From Spiroplasma endosymbiont of Nebria brevicollis (GTDB taxonomy: Bacteria > Bacillota_I > Bacilli_A > Mycoplasmatales > VBWQ01): 64,000 bases of DNA. The position numbers were made by a program, and so were the translations under genes. The notes under the pieces are model-generated. The model did not search any database and had not been told where the DNA came from. It worked only from the letters and a program-made list of their open reading frames with translations. Numbering within the stretch: position 1 is the stretch's first letter; each line of letters opens with the position of its first letter. Of this stretch, positions 56,003 through 64,000 are shown piece by piece. The stretch lies in assembly GCF_964030895.1 (NCBI RefSeq), contig NZ_OZ034986.1, forward strand, positions 434,001 through 498,000. The letters are read 5' to 3'.

Positions 56003-56178
56003 ATGAAAACTAAATTAAAATGTATTTGTAAAGATTGTAATAATAAAGTATTAATTAAATTACAATCTACAGATTTAGAAAATACTTCTGTTCAATTTTT
56101 TAAAATGTGTAAAAAAATCAATTAGATTTTAATAATAAAGTAAAAGAAATAAAAGAATATTATAAAAATAAGGAGTAA
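56003..56178 (+). pseudogene. Zinc-binding early protein, copy 2, frameshifted
   Basis: Homologue of 16306-16512: KCICKDCNNKVLIKLQSTDL and ENTSVQFFKMCKK, then one base is missing near 56118 (AAAAAATCAATTAG instead of ...CATCAATTAGAT) and TAG ends the frame. The old frame continues to 56178. Confidence 0.7.
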
Positions 56179-56181
56179 ATA

Positions 56182-56223
56182 ATGACTAAATTATCTATAT
56201 TTAGTATAGAAAATATAATATAA
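56182..56223 (+). pseudogene. Truncated early gene at the insertion point
   Basis: Thirteen codons MTKLSIFSIENII then TAA; the position matches the acidic gene at 16096-16302 in copy 1 (MTKREFLIKW). Marks the place where copy 2 loses similarity. Confidence 0.4.
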
Positions 56224-56269
56224 AAAAAGAGAAGTTATAATTAGGAACGAGTTTAACTTCTCTTTTTTT
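56223..56269. terminator. Bidirectional terminator
   Basis: AAAAAAAGAGAAGTT...AACTTCTCTTTTTTT stem between the rightward early genes and the leftward Panacea pair. A second stem AAAATCCCAATTAAGGGATTTT (56277-56300) follows. Confidence 0.75.
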
Positions 56270-56296
56270 ATATTAAAAAATCCCAATTAAGGGATT

Positions 56297-56668
56297 TTAT
56301 TGTTTTTTCTTATCCTTATCATAAACTAAAGTATAAAAAATACCTTCATATAATTTTCCATAAATTCTTTCTTTTCTTCCTACTCTTATATAATCATATT
56401 TTTTTATAGGATTTGTAATTTCAATACTATGATTTAACATTATATATTTTATAAAATCATCATTAACTGTATTTATGATATTTATTCCTTTAGTATCAAT
56501 TACTCCAAATCCAAATCCACCTTGTTGTTTACTACTCAATCTTAATTGATTAATTGTAAACCTTGAAATTTGTTTTAATTCATTTAATATCTCATTATTT
56601 ACTAATTTTACTTTTTCTAAAAATTGAAAGTGAAATACTAAATGCTTACCTAAATAATCATTTTCCAT
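56297..56668 (-). CDS. Putative toxin of a Panacea-type pair
   Basis: A 123-residue protein starting MENDYLGKHLVFHFQFLEKV. Contains RFTINQLRLSSKQQGGFGFGV and YDYIRVGRKERIYGKLYEG. No family recognised. In PanAT systems an unrelated small toxin lies next to a Panacea (DUF4065) antitoxin gene, and this gene lies 11 bases downstream of the Panacea remnant on the same strand. Role inferred from the pairing only. The frame looks intact. Confidence 0.45.
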   Translation of the reverse strand: MENDYLGKHLVFHFQFLEKVKLVNNEILNELKQISRFTINQLRLSSKQQGGFGFGVIDTKGINIINTVNDDFIKYIMLNHSIEITNPIKKYDYIRVGRKERIYGKLYEGIFYTLVYDKDKKKQ

Positions 56669-56679
56669 AATATTACTTT

Positions 56680-57175
56680 CTAATTATTAATTTTTTTTGA
56701 GAAAAAATTTAACATATCTTTTTTAGTTATTACATCATTTATACTTACTTCTTTTCATGGTCCTAATACATGTGATAACGAAACTAATTCATAAGGACTT
56801 AATTTATTTTAATTAATAAAACTATTTTCTATATATTCTAATTCTTCGCTATTAAAATTATCAATTATACTTTTATAATTTCCATTTTTTTTTAAATTCT
56901 TCATAAAATATAGGATTTTTCCCAAATTTTTTTAATTGTTTATATAATTCTGGAATTACTGGACCATATTCTCATACATAATAGTCATTAGAAAATAATT
57001 GTGTATTATATTTTTTCAAAAAATTTGCTTCTATAAAATATAATAATTTTTGAATTTTTAAATTTGAAAGACCTTCCATGTCTTTTTCATCAATATTAAC
57101 TCTATTTTGCATTTCTTCATTAGTTTTTAAAAGAAATGCAAAAAAATCATTAACATTTATTTCTTTATTTTTCAT
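56680..57175 (-). pseudogene. Panacea (DUF4065/SocA-like) antitoxin, broken
   Basis: N-terminal part SNLKIQKLLYFIEANFLKKYN, YYVWEYGPVIPELYKQLKKFG is the Panacea domain (LKIQKLLY, WxxGPVxxxLY). After an A9 run near 56893 the frame is lost (KKKWKL stop); the other frame continues NYKSIIDNFNSEELEYIENSF, has an in-frame TAA, and ends LSPYELVSLSHVLGPWKEV, the usual Panacea C-terminus. Two lesions, so a functional full-length antitoxin is unlikely. Confidence 0.75.
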
Positions 57176-57256
57176 TTTTATCACATCCGAACAATAATTT
57201 AACAAAATCTACTTTAACATTTACATATTAACATATTTTTAATAAATTATATAAAT

Positions 57257-57465
57257 ATATAAAAAAAGTTACCAGAAATGGTAACTTTTTAACCTTAAAT
57301 TTAATCTATCAAAACTACTAAGAAAAAATCAAGTAATAGGGGCTTTGCCCCTTCGGTGCTACGCACCTTACACCCCACCAACTTTTAAAAAGTTGGACAA
57401 ATGGCGTAAACGCCCTGGCCAACCAAACCAAAGGTTCTTGGTTGGCACGCACCTTAATATACATT
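57257..57465. promoter_or_regulatory. Hairpin cluster at end of plectrovirus
   Basis: A terminator (AAAAAAGTTACC...GGTAACTTTTT, 57258-57289) and then closely spaced GC-rich stems in an otherwise AT-rich genome: GGGGC-TTT-GCCCC, GGTGC-TAC-GCACC, CCAACTTTT-AA-AAAAGTTGG, GGCGT-AAA-CGCC and GGCCAACCAA...TTGGTTGG (57338-57448). Likely replication or packaging signal of the ssDNA genome. Confidence 0.7.
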
Positions 57466-58368
57466 TTACTTTTTATCAAAATTTTTAGTTTTATTATAAC
57501 CACGCTTACCACGAACCTTAACAACATCTTTTTTTTCATCTTGTAAAATATTATCTAACTTATCTAAACCAACTGCTCTAATATCATCAACGGTAAAATC
57601 TAAACCTTGTGACTGTTCATAATTTTTAACACTACTCAACTCACTTTTTAAATCATGAATATAATGCAAAGCACGACTATTATATTTTTGTAAATAAGAC
57701 CTAGGAAATCACAAACTAAAAGTAATAGTCTCACCACTATAACTTGGTGGAAAACCACCCTTTTTAATTATTTTCTTAGTTTGTCTTTTAGATAAAACAA
57801 TCTTATTATAATCATCAACATTAGTATAAATATTCAGTTTAAACTTAACTAAAAATAATAAAATACGCATTCTCTTGACTTGAACAATATACTCTACTTT
57901 TTCACGTGCTTGTTTTGGTATTCTATCAGGATGTTGTTCAATCATATACATAATTCCATTAAAATTATGACCAATTAATTTACAAAACATACCCAAACTT
58001 TCCTGTGTTTCTTTAAATTCAGGTGACAAATCATTACTATTAATTTTTAAACCTAACTCATCAAAAACAAGCATATCATTCTCTTTAAAAGCATAATTAC
58101 TATTTAATTGATTAAATTTAAAAACATCATCATAAGAACAACGATAACTAAACTCATTACGCACTTTAATAGGAATAGGACTAACTACCCTACCTTTATG
58201 TCTTTGTGCCAAACAACAAGCAAGTGCTGACTTACCTGTACGTGGTGGTGCTGAAATAATATAACTACCTACACGTTGCAATATCTTTATATTTTTTCTC
58301 GTTATTAAAAACGGATAAAGAATTATAACTAACAAAATTCCTAAAATTAAATATCCATACCAAGGCAT
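57466..58368 (-). CDS. Zot-like assembly ATPase of plectrovirus
   Basis: A 300-residue P-loop protein. N-terminal membrane helix (GYLILGILLVIILYPFL), Walker A ISAPPRTGKSALACC, Walker B DMLVFDELGLK, and a second-half FNGIMYMIEQHPDRIPKQAR. This fits the Zot/pI family that powers export of filamentous virions. The C-terminus is Lys-rich (DVVKVRGKRGYNKTK), probably DNA-binding. Last gene of the virus operon. Confidence 0.8.
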
Positions 58369-58380
58369 TATCTTTCACTC

Positions 58381-59439
58381 CTAACCAATTAAAAACCCAA
58401 CTGCTTTTAAAAATACTCATAAAGTTAATACTTGTTCTAAACCACTAGTAAAATCAACATTTAAAACAGAACTAATAGTATCATCAAAAATATGTCTTAA
58501 TAAACCATCAATCTTAGCAAAAAACTCTCTTAATGGTTCTACTGGTAAAAGTTTACCAACAACACCAAATAATAATCATCTAAAAGCATTACGTAAATGA
58601 CCAAAAACATCATATCAACTAACACGTTCATACTCAGGGTTAAATGGACTAATTGGTGGTACTGGTGTTATATTTTCACTTGAAAAAATATTAATTTGAC
58701 CAAAATGTAATTGTGGAGAAAAACCTTGTCTAATTGTTTCACCATGAATATCAAAAAATACTGTTAAATGTCTTAAATTAGGAACGCGAATAGGCAAAGT
58801 AACAAAATTATATAAATCTTGACTATACACATCATTATCTACTTTACCTTTAAAAACATACTTAGTATTACCAATATTATCTAAAAAACTAAAAGTAAAA
58901 TTAGCTGTAAAAGTTCTAAAATCTTGGTATTGAAAATAAAACATAAAACCTTGAATATAAAAACTTAATGGTTTATCAATTTCAAAATTTAACTGTGTTT
59001 GAAAATTAACAAGTTGACTACCATTATTAAAAAATTGCATATCATTATTAGAACCATTAGAAACAAAATTATGATTAAACATAATACGTGAAATATCATC
59101 TAATTGACTTGTATTAAATTCATAAACACCAGTACCCATACTTATACTTTGTGATGCAACACCAACAGTATCACTATAATAATCACACCAATAATTACCT
59201 TCACCATTACCCACAAAATCACCAGAAACTAATTTTAAATCTGGTTGGTCAACATCAAAATAAGCAGAATTTCATGGGATTGTTGCTCAATCATCAAAAC
59301 TATGATATTTAACATGCTTAACCATTTCTTTTGTAATATCGTAATTAACAACATTAGGGTCATTTGAAACAATCAAAGAAGTAGGTGCTTGAACAGAAGT
59401 ATTTACAATTAAAAATAATTTAGCAAACTTAAATCACAT
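58381..59439 (-). CDS. Attachment/minor coat protein of plectrovirus
   Basis: A 352-residue protein with ATG TGA start (Met-Trp). N-terminal hydrophobic signal (FKFAKLFLIVNTSVQA), Asn/Phe-rich beta domain (DFRTFTANFTFSFLDNIGN), and a C-terminal amphipathic region ending AFRWLLFGVVGK...LWVFLKAVGFLIG, a membrane anchor. This is the layout of filamentous-phage pIII adsorption proteins. Ends 13 bases before the Zot gene. Confidence 0.65.
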
Positions 59440-59441
59440 AA

Positions 59442-59633
59442 TTATTTACCAAATAAACACTTTAAAATTCACCATGAACCATAAAATAAAACAAATCCAA
59501 TAAAAAACTGTGTACCATAAACTACTAAATTCCATAAAATAGTAGTAAAATCATCAACCGGACTACCTATAAACATAGTTCAATAATCAACTATACATTG
59601 ATGTATTTGATTGTAAATATCTCAAACACTCAT
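59442..59633 (-). CDS. Small plectrovirus membrane protein
   Basis: A 63-residue protein MSVWDIYNQIHQCIVDYW, then one membrane helix (VYGTQFFIGFVLFYGSWWIL). Four TGA-Trp codons. No family recognised. Confidence 0.55.
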
Positions 59634-59641
59634 ACTAACAC

Positions 59642-59839
59642 CTACCCAAACAATAATCTAAAAACAAATTTAATACTACGATAAATAAAATTAAAAAATA
59701 CACCTAATACTAACCAAAAAGTTAAATTAAACAAAATATATACTTCATCAGTAACATTTACTTGATTTAAAAATACAGCAATATCATTACTAGAAAATAT
59801 AAAAATAAAATGCAAAATACTAACAACAAAATCAGACAT
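59642..59839 (-). CDS. Small plectrovirus membrane protein
   Basis: A 65-residue protein with two hydrophobic stretches (VVSILHFIFIFSS, YILFNLTFWLVLGVFFNFIY) and a basic end. Starts 2 bases before the stop of its upstream neighbour. Confidence 0.55.
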   Translation of the reverse strand: MSDFVVSILHFIFIFSSNDIAVFLNQVNVTDEVYILFNLTFWLVLGVFFNFIYRSIKFVFRLLFG

Positions 59840-59841
59840 AA

Positions 59842-60129
59842 CTAATCACCTATATTAATTCCACTAACATCTTGTGTTTGCTTATGACCCTTAGCAATTG
59901 CTTTACCAACTGAAACAGAAGCCTTACCAATTCTCTTAACACCATAACCTAAGCGTAATGTTGGTAACATTAATTCAGGTAAAATCACTCTAAATGCAAA
60001 TCTAAGCAAAATTAAAAACACCATTAACGTACCTAAATTAAAACCTAAGTCACCAATTGGAAAACTAAAAAACTTCATAAATATTTGACTAAATAATTTC
60101 ATTACTGTTGAAATAAAAGGTATAAACAT
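59842..60129 (-). CDS. Small plectrovirus membrane protein
   Basis: A 95-residue protein. N-terminal membrane segment, FNLGTLMVFLILLRFAFRVI in the middle, then a basic Gly-rich tail (RLGYGVKRIGKASVSVGK). Could be a minor coat or assembly protein. Confidence 0.55.
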   Translation of the reverse strand: MFIPFISTVMKLFSQIFMKFFSFPIGDLGFNLGTLMVFLILLRFAFRVILPELMLPTLRLGYGVKRIGKASVSVGKAIAKGHKQTQDVSGINIGD

Positions 60130-60140
60130 AATTCCACTTC

Positions 60141-60395
60141 CTAATGTCTCGTAAATCTAAATAATCCTAAAATTAAATAAAAAACAAAACTAACATTTAT
60201 TAAAGCAAGGATTGGCAAAGGCAAAGTATACAAACTATCATAAAAGAACGACTTAATAAAAAGTGTCACAGTATGTAAACCAGTAAAAGAACTTAGATAC
60301 TGCATATAAATAGTTTGCACTAATGTATTAACAGTTGGTAAAAGTTTACCTAACAAAGGTAAAACAAAAACTAAACTAAAAAATAACTTTACCAT
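60141..60395 (-). CDS. Small plectrovirus membrane protein
   Basis: An 84-residue, two-helix membrane protein: LFFSLVFVLPLLGKLLP and ALINVSFVFYLILGLFRF. The N-terminus may be a signal. Coat or assembly role by context. Confidence 0.55.
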   Translation of the reverse strand: MVKLFFSLVFVLPLLGKLLPTVNTLVQTIYMQYLSSFTGLHTVTLFIKSFFYDSLYTLPLPILALINVSFVFYLILGLFRFTRH

Positions 60396-60417
60396 TTGCT
60401 TAATTCCTTTCTAATTA

Positions 60418-60624
60418 TTAATGAGTACCATGAATAATATGACCCACAAATTGTTTAATAAACACAAGAACCATAAATATAATTGAAATTAATACCGGTC
60501 AATTTGCAAGAGTTCCACCTGCATCAACAGTAAATACTCAACCAAAAATATAAGTAAAAGCATCTAATAATTGTTGTCCTACACCACCAATCATTGTTAG
60601 TAGTGCATCAAGTCCTTTTGGCAT
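60418..60624 (-). CDS. Major coat protein candidate of plectrovirus
   Basis: A 68-residue protein, MPKGLDALLTMIGGVGQQLL start, then one membrane helix (PVLISIIFMVLVFIKQF) and a short basic end. Small size, a single helix and a strong AAAGGGGG ribosome site suggest abundant synthesis, as for filamentous virus coat B. Confidence 0.55.
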
Positions 60625-60625
60625 A

Positions 60626-60859
60626 TTAATCACCCCCTTTCTCTAATTCTTTTTGTTGTTTTTCCATTTCCAATCTACGTTTTTTCTTTTCAAAATCTTT
60701 ACGACAATATAAACAATCAGGGTCACTATCATTTTCCTTTACATGTTTTTTATGTTTCAATTTTTGAATACCCTCACGTATTCAATTACGAGAAAATCAA
60801 AGAATAAGACCAAAACCACCCATATACGCTAAATATTTAACTATCTCTTTCATATCCAT
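60626..60859 (-). CDS. Plectrovirus membrane protein with CxxC tail
   Basis: A 77-residue protein: one membrane helix (VKYLAYMGGFGLILWF), then a basic, helical tail with KHKKHVKENDSDPDCLYC and KKRRLEMEKQQKELEK. The CxxC tail resembles that of the prophage protein at 6335-6850. Two possible ATGs (60859 and 60853). Confidence 0.55.
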
Positions 60860-60860
60860 T

Positions 60861-61721
60861 TTAAACACCACCTAAAGTATAAGCATAAGAATAATCCCAA
60901 TTTAAACTTGCTCTATCTAAATTAATCTCCGACATACTATAGTTTAAATCAACTTCCACCATATCATCATCTACACTTTGATAATCATTAACACTAGAAT
61001 TAATTAACCTTGCTCTTTCATCAGTAAAGACTTCTTGTAACTCTGTATTATTATGTGTATTTCCTAACGGCAATAATAAAGTATTAACAATCTCACTTGC
61101 ACCAGCAATAATAGTAGGAATAACAAAATAATTACTAAAATCATTATTAATACCCATAGCCACACCACTACTAATCAAACACCCACCAGTTGCCATATTG
61201 CAAATCTTTCTTATACTCTCAAAACGATTAGGAATTAACTCAGTTAAACCACTAATAACATTTGCTATACCAAAACTATTTAAAGATATATAAGTATCTC
61301 AATCTACAAAAGGTACATCAATAATAGGTTTAACAGTTGTAAATGGTGGATACGTTGGTTTAGGTGGTTCAGTAGGGCAAGGTGGTCAAAAACAAGGTTC
61401 ATCTTTTAATAAAGACACAAACTTATCTACATATTGAACAAACTTAGCATAATTTATTAAACCAATTGTTCCCAAACCCAAAAATATTTTTTTATAACTA
61501 TTAATAACTTTATTTCTAGTAGTAGGTCTTTGATTAATATTCCATATATCAATTCCTAATTTCTTACTAAATAATAAAGAATTAATACTGCCTAATATTG
61601 GGTCTTTTAAATATTGACCATAATAAGCACCAACTCCAAGCATTGCACTTAATGGACTTAATCCCGTTCTTAAAATCTTAGTTAAAGTATAATTACTAGT
61701 TTGCTCTAATTCATTAGGCAT
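60861..61721 (-). CDS. Plectrovirus membrane/virion protein shared with the prophage
   Basis: A 286-residue homologue of 4567-5409. Shared blocks YYGQ, DPILGSINSLLFSKKLG, IWNINQRP, DWDTYISLNSFG, ELIPNRFES, GGCLISSGVAMGINNDF and IPTIIAGASEI. The middle linker is Pro-rich (PPCPTEPPKPTYPP) instead of Thr/Ser-rich. Start chosen at 61721 behind GGAGGTT; an in-frame ATG 15 bases upstream is possible. Membrane-associated; function unknown. Confidence 0.75.
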
Positions 61722-61831
61722 AAATAAAACCTCCATATTTTTATAGGAGGCATGTAAATACTAATTTGCATATATGGGGGCAAAATACACAAAAAAGTAT
61801 GTATATGCCCCCTATTCAATTTTTATTTTAA

Positions 61832-62119
61832 TTATTTTCATTCAGTAATATCTACAATAGTGCCAGATAAATCCAAAACTAAATTATAATAATTACCAAC
61901 TTTTAAAGTTAATTTATGTAAATATTTTGAAAAATCATTAACAACTAATGGGTTATACCACTTATCTCTTACTTTACCAGTAGGAAAATTAGTTTGTTTA
62001 TTTATTTCTAAAAAAGTCAAAACATCAAAATTTAAAGTCTTACCTTGATTATTTTTATCAGGTATAATCTTATCTTTTTCAATATTAACTAACTGTGTTT
62101 TAAACATAAAAATTGCCAA
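61832..62119 (-). CDS. Small plectrovirus protein next to Rep
   Basis: A 95-residue soluble protein after reading TGA near the end as Trp. MAIFMFKTQLVNIEKDK start; beta-rich with GKTLNFDVLTFLEI and GNYYNLVLDLSGTIVDI. Position after Rep and compact beta content suit a single-strand DNA-binding protein of a filamentous virus; not proven. Confidence 0.5.
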
Positions 62120-62458
62120 TCCTTTCTATAAATTTTAATAAAAAATAATAAAAGAATTGGCAAACAATTAAGTAATTAAATTATAAATAAAAAAAGCTCT
62201 TAATATTAATATTTAACTATCCGTTGTGAGGAATTGTTAACCAATTCAAATAAATCAAATATCACCTTAAAAACTAACTAAGAATAATATAAATTTATGA
62301 TTTAATATTACCATATCTTTTTAAAAAAGCAATTAAAAACTTAATTAAAAATAGTAAGCACTATTACTCCTCACAACAAAAATAATAGTACTTACACAGT
62401 GAAATTATACCAAAAACGAAAAATAATACAAATATAAAAAATATTTACCACAAAAATA
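62120..62458. promoter_or_regulatory. Plectrovirus intergenic region, possible origin
   Basis: About 340 bases without a gene. ATCCGTTGTGAG at 62219-62230 recurs at 63401-63412, and CCTCACAAC (about 62368-62376) is its inverse. TTGTGAGGAATTGTTAACC and a GTGAAATTATACC box are also here. Candidate double-strand origin and promoter. Confidence 0.5.
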
Positions 62459-63391
62459 CTAATGTAAAATTCTTTTTTGCAAAAATACTTTTTCAATTTT
62501 ACTTTTATCAAAAACTTTATATAAAAAATCTAAAATTTCATTTCTATTAAATTCATTTTTCAACCAATACCTAAACCGTAAACTTTCTAAACTTACATAT
62601 TGCTGAAAATCTTTAAAATAATCATCAACAACATTATAATCATAACTTCCACCAATTAAATAAGTGACACCTTGTTCATTTTTCTTAGTTTTAAATAAAT
62701 AAAATTCTTTTGCTTTTTCACACGCTTTAACTAAATCTTGTAACAGTAAAGTTTTAACACCACGAACTACAATTGGGTTTTTACAATTACGACTAAAAGC
62801 ATACGCTTGAACACCAACATCTTTTTGATTTAAAGACTTAATATTCTCTTGCACCTTTGTTACATACTTACTTAAATACTTAACAACAAATTCATTAGTA
62901 CCTTTTTTAACAACAATTAATTTAATACCCGATTTTTGAGCATACGGTCATCACTGAAATATCATACTATAAGGTATTTTGCGATTAAAAACTACATGAA
63001 AATGTACTGCTCCACGCTTTTGATATTCATAAACATAAAAATGCTTTAATTCACCCATATATTTAGCACGAATAGGGTCATTTCATCAACGCTTTAATAA
63101 AATAAAAAACAAACGAATATCTTTTTTTGCTTTTCTAATATCAGTTTCATTTTGCTGATAAGTCAAAGTTAAAAAACTTAAAACCTTAGCATCATAAAAA
63201 TTATGTAATGCTTTTTGAATTAATTTAGATTTAGTACGAACATTATTATGTCTTAACTTACTATTATTACCAACATTCTTAATACCTAATCTATTTCTTT
63301 CATTATTCAAAACATCAATTGGTAAAACAACATTTTTAACATAACAAGCATAAAAAATCTTTTTAACATAAAAATTATATGAAATATTCAT
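62459..63391 (-). CDS. HUH-type replication initiation protein (Rep) of plectrovirus
   Basis: A 310-residue rolling-circle initiator. KVLSFLTLTYQQNETD (motif 1-like), RGAVHFHVVFNR (HUH motif, His-Phe-His), and TNEFVVKYLSKYVTK (catalytic Tyr with Lys) are in order. It nicks the virus origin and primes rolling-circle replication. Complete with TGA-Trp codons. A repeat lies just upstream of its start. Confidence 0.85.
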
Positions 63392-63571
63392 TTATAAAAC
63401 ATCCGTTGTGAGAATTTTTAATAAAATTGAATGATTTATAAACTAATACAAATCTTTATATATCTTATCATAAAAAAATAAAAAAATATCATTAATAAAA
63501 ATTAATGATAGTAACAAAAATGATACTTAATAGATTAATTATATTATACATTAATATTTAAGATTGTGGGG
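63392..63571. other. Plectrovirus right end and junction with prophage
   Basis: No gene. Holds TCCGTTGTGAGA (63402-63413), a stem ATATCATTAATAAAAATTAATGATA, and the point (about 63550) where similarity to the prophage late-operon end (15110) begins. Confidence 0.5.
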
Positions 63572-63887
63572 TTATAACTTTTTAATTTTATTAATCGTGT
63601 TAAAAAAGTTATCATAATTTATGGTAATTTTTTTTGTTAATGACGAAAATAAAGGGGTAATATCAAATTTAGGATCTATTTCAAATAATAAATTATTATT
63701 TTCTAACTTTATTCTTATTCAATTTTGTTTAATTTTTTTACTTTTAAGAAAAAAATAACCTAAACTTTTATCTGGATTTTTTATTAAATCAAAATTTAAT
63801 TCATTTATCAATATATTAAATTTTTTATGTTTTAATCCTTTTTTGTAAATAATAGAAATTCATTTTTTATTTTTTTTATTAAATTTA
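63572..63887 (-). pseudogene. Late gene (copy 2 of 14703-15088), start lost
   Basis: Carries the +1 frame of the poly-A gene (ending KIKKL at 63572) almost base for base. The upstream part with its start and A run is deleted; the tail protein remnant joins directly. Hence no start codon. Confidence 0.7.
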
Positions 63888-64000
63888 ATTGATTAGTATT
63901 ATTAACCTTTTTACTAATAGTTGCTAATCCAAAATATTCTTCATAATTTCCTGCTTGATAAGGATGTATTATATTACTTATTTTAATATCAAATGTTTTA
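63832..64000 (-). pseudogene. Large tail protein, copy 2, 3' end fused to the next gene
   Basis: Partial at the window end. Follows copy 1 (KTFDIKISNIIHPYQAGNYE) up to NNTNQL at the point equal to 14346, then jumps to the poly-A gene sequence (equal to about 14776) and stops at 63832-63834. About 430 bases are missing, including the last 98 residues of the tail protein. Confidence 0.75.

Larger units (their letters stand above)
57257..63540 (-). mobile_element. Plectrovirus (SpV1/SVTS2-like filamentous virus), integrated
   Basis: Eleven leftward genes from 63391 to 57466 in typical filamentous-virus order: HUH replication protein, small protein, shared 286-residue membrane protein, small membrane proteins including a coat-protein candidate, the attachment protein and a Zot-type ATPase. 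Flanked by a hairpin cluster (57300-57465) and by the copy-2 prophage. No transposase is present, unlike some SpV1 genomes. About 6.2 kb and apparently complete; no frameshift seen in it. Confidence 0.85.
54276..64000. mobile_element. Second, inverted and damaged prophage copy with nested insertions
   Basis: Early genes run rightward (54351-56223) and the late end runs leftward (63541 to window end), a mirror image of the first prophage. The 1.2 kb that separates the operons in copy 1 (about 15093-16300) is replaced here by a Panacea pair and a plectrovirus. Homologous parts include the RuvC-like gene, the first early gene, the zinc-binding gene and the end of the big tail gene. Several are broken. 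It continues beyond the window. Confidence 0.8.

Overview
This is an AT-rich Mollicute chromosome segment read with genetic code 4. TGA must be read as tryptophan to rebuild almost every gene, for example capsid, hisS, aspS and the permease. Spiralin-type lipoproteins, a filamentous plectrovirus and many decaying genes point to a Spiroplasma of the citri/poulsonii type. The species is inferred, not shown. I see no rRNA, tRNA or CRISPR array.

Layout. (1) 1-20475: a ruvB gene, already carrying a nonsense codon, is split by a ~19.8 kb tailed-phage-like prophage (about 504-20325). The prophage has imperfect terminal inverted repeats and a UPF0236/ISLre2-type DDE transposase at its left end. It has a rightward late operon (scaffold, capsid, connector, large terminase, portal, large tail protein). 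A leftward early operon carries RecT, a PD-(D/E)XK exonuclease, a RuvC-like resolvase, small zinc-finger/RHH proteins and a MazF-like protein. (2) 20610-29655: secDF, apt, bifunctional Rel, then hisS-aspS behind a T-box leader. (3) 29749-37691: a hypothetical gene, then rpsP-khpA-rimM-trmD-rplS, a hydrolase pseudogene, rbgA, rnhB and another hypothetical gene. (4) 37850-43130: a broken DnaJ-domain gene, a DJ-1/PfpI gene, and a decaying effector island (TcdA/TcdB-like glycosyltransferase, GIY-YIG protein, ankyrin protein), with the same leader repeat at two places. (5) 43244-53738: YfcC-family and APC transporters, a tandem cluster of three spiralin-like genes (one intact, two broken), mnmA and a multiply frameshifted surface protein. 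(6) 54276-64000: a second, inverted and damaged copy of the tailed prophage. A Panacea-type toxin-antitoxin pair and a ~6.2 kb plectrovirus (57257-63540) sit inside it.

How the pieces relate. The two prophage copies share early genes (RuvC-like, DUF-like leader gene, zinc finger) and the end of the late operon, so comparing them dates the damage and shows that the accessory slot between the operons is exchanged (MazF-like in one, Panacea plus plectrovirus in the other). The tailed phage and the filamentous virus both encode a clearly related ~280-residue protein, an unusual gene exchange between unrelated virus types. The most unusual non-coding signals are a 40-nt antisense match to the capsid gene in a terminator-ended intergenic unit of the prophage, and a terminator loop complementary to the leader of the MazF-like gene.
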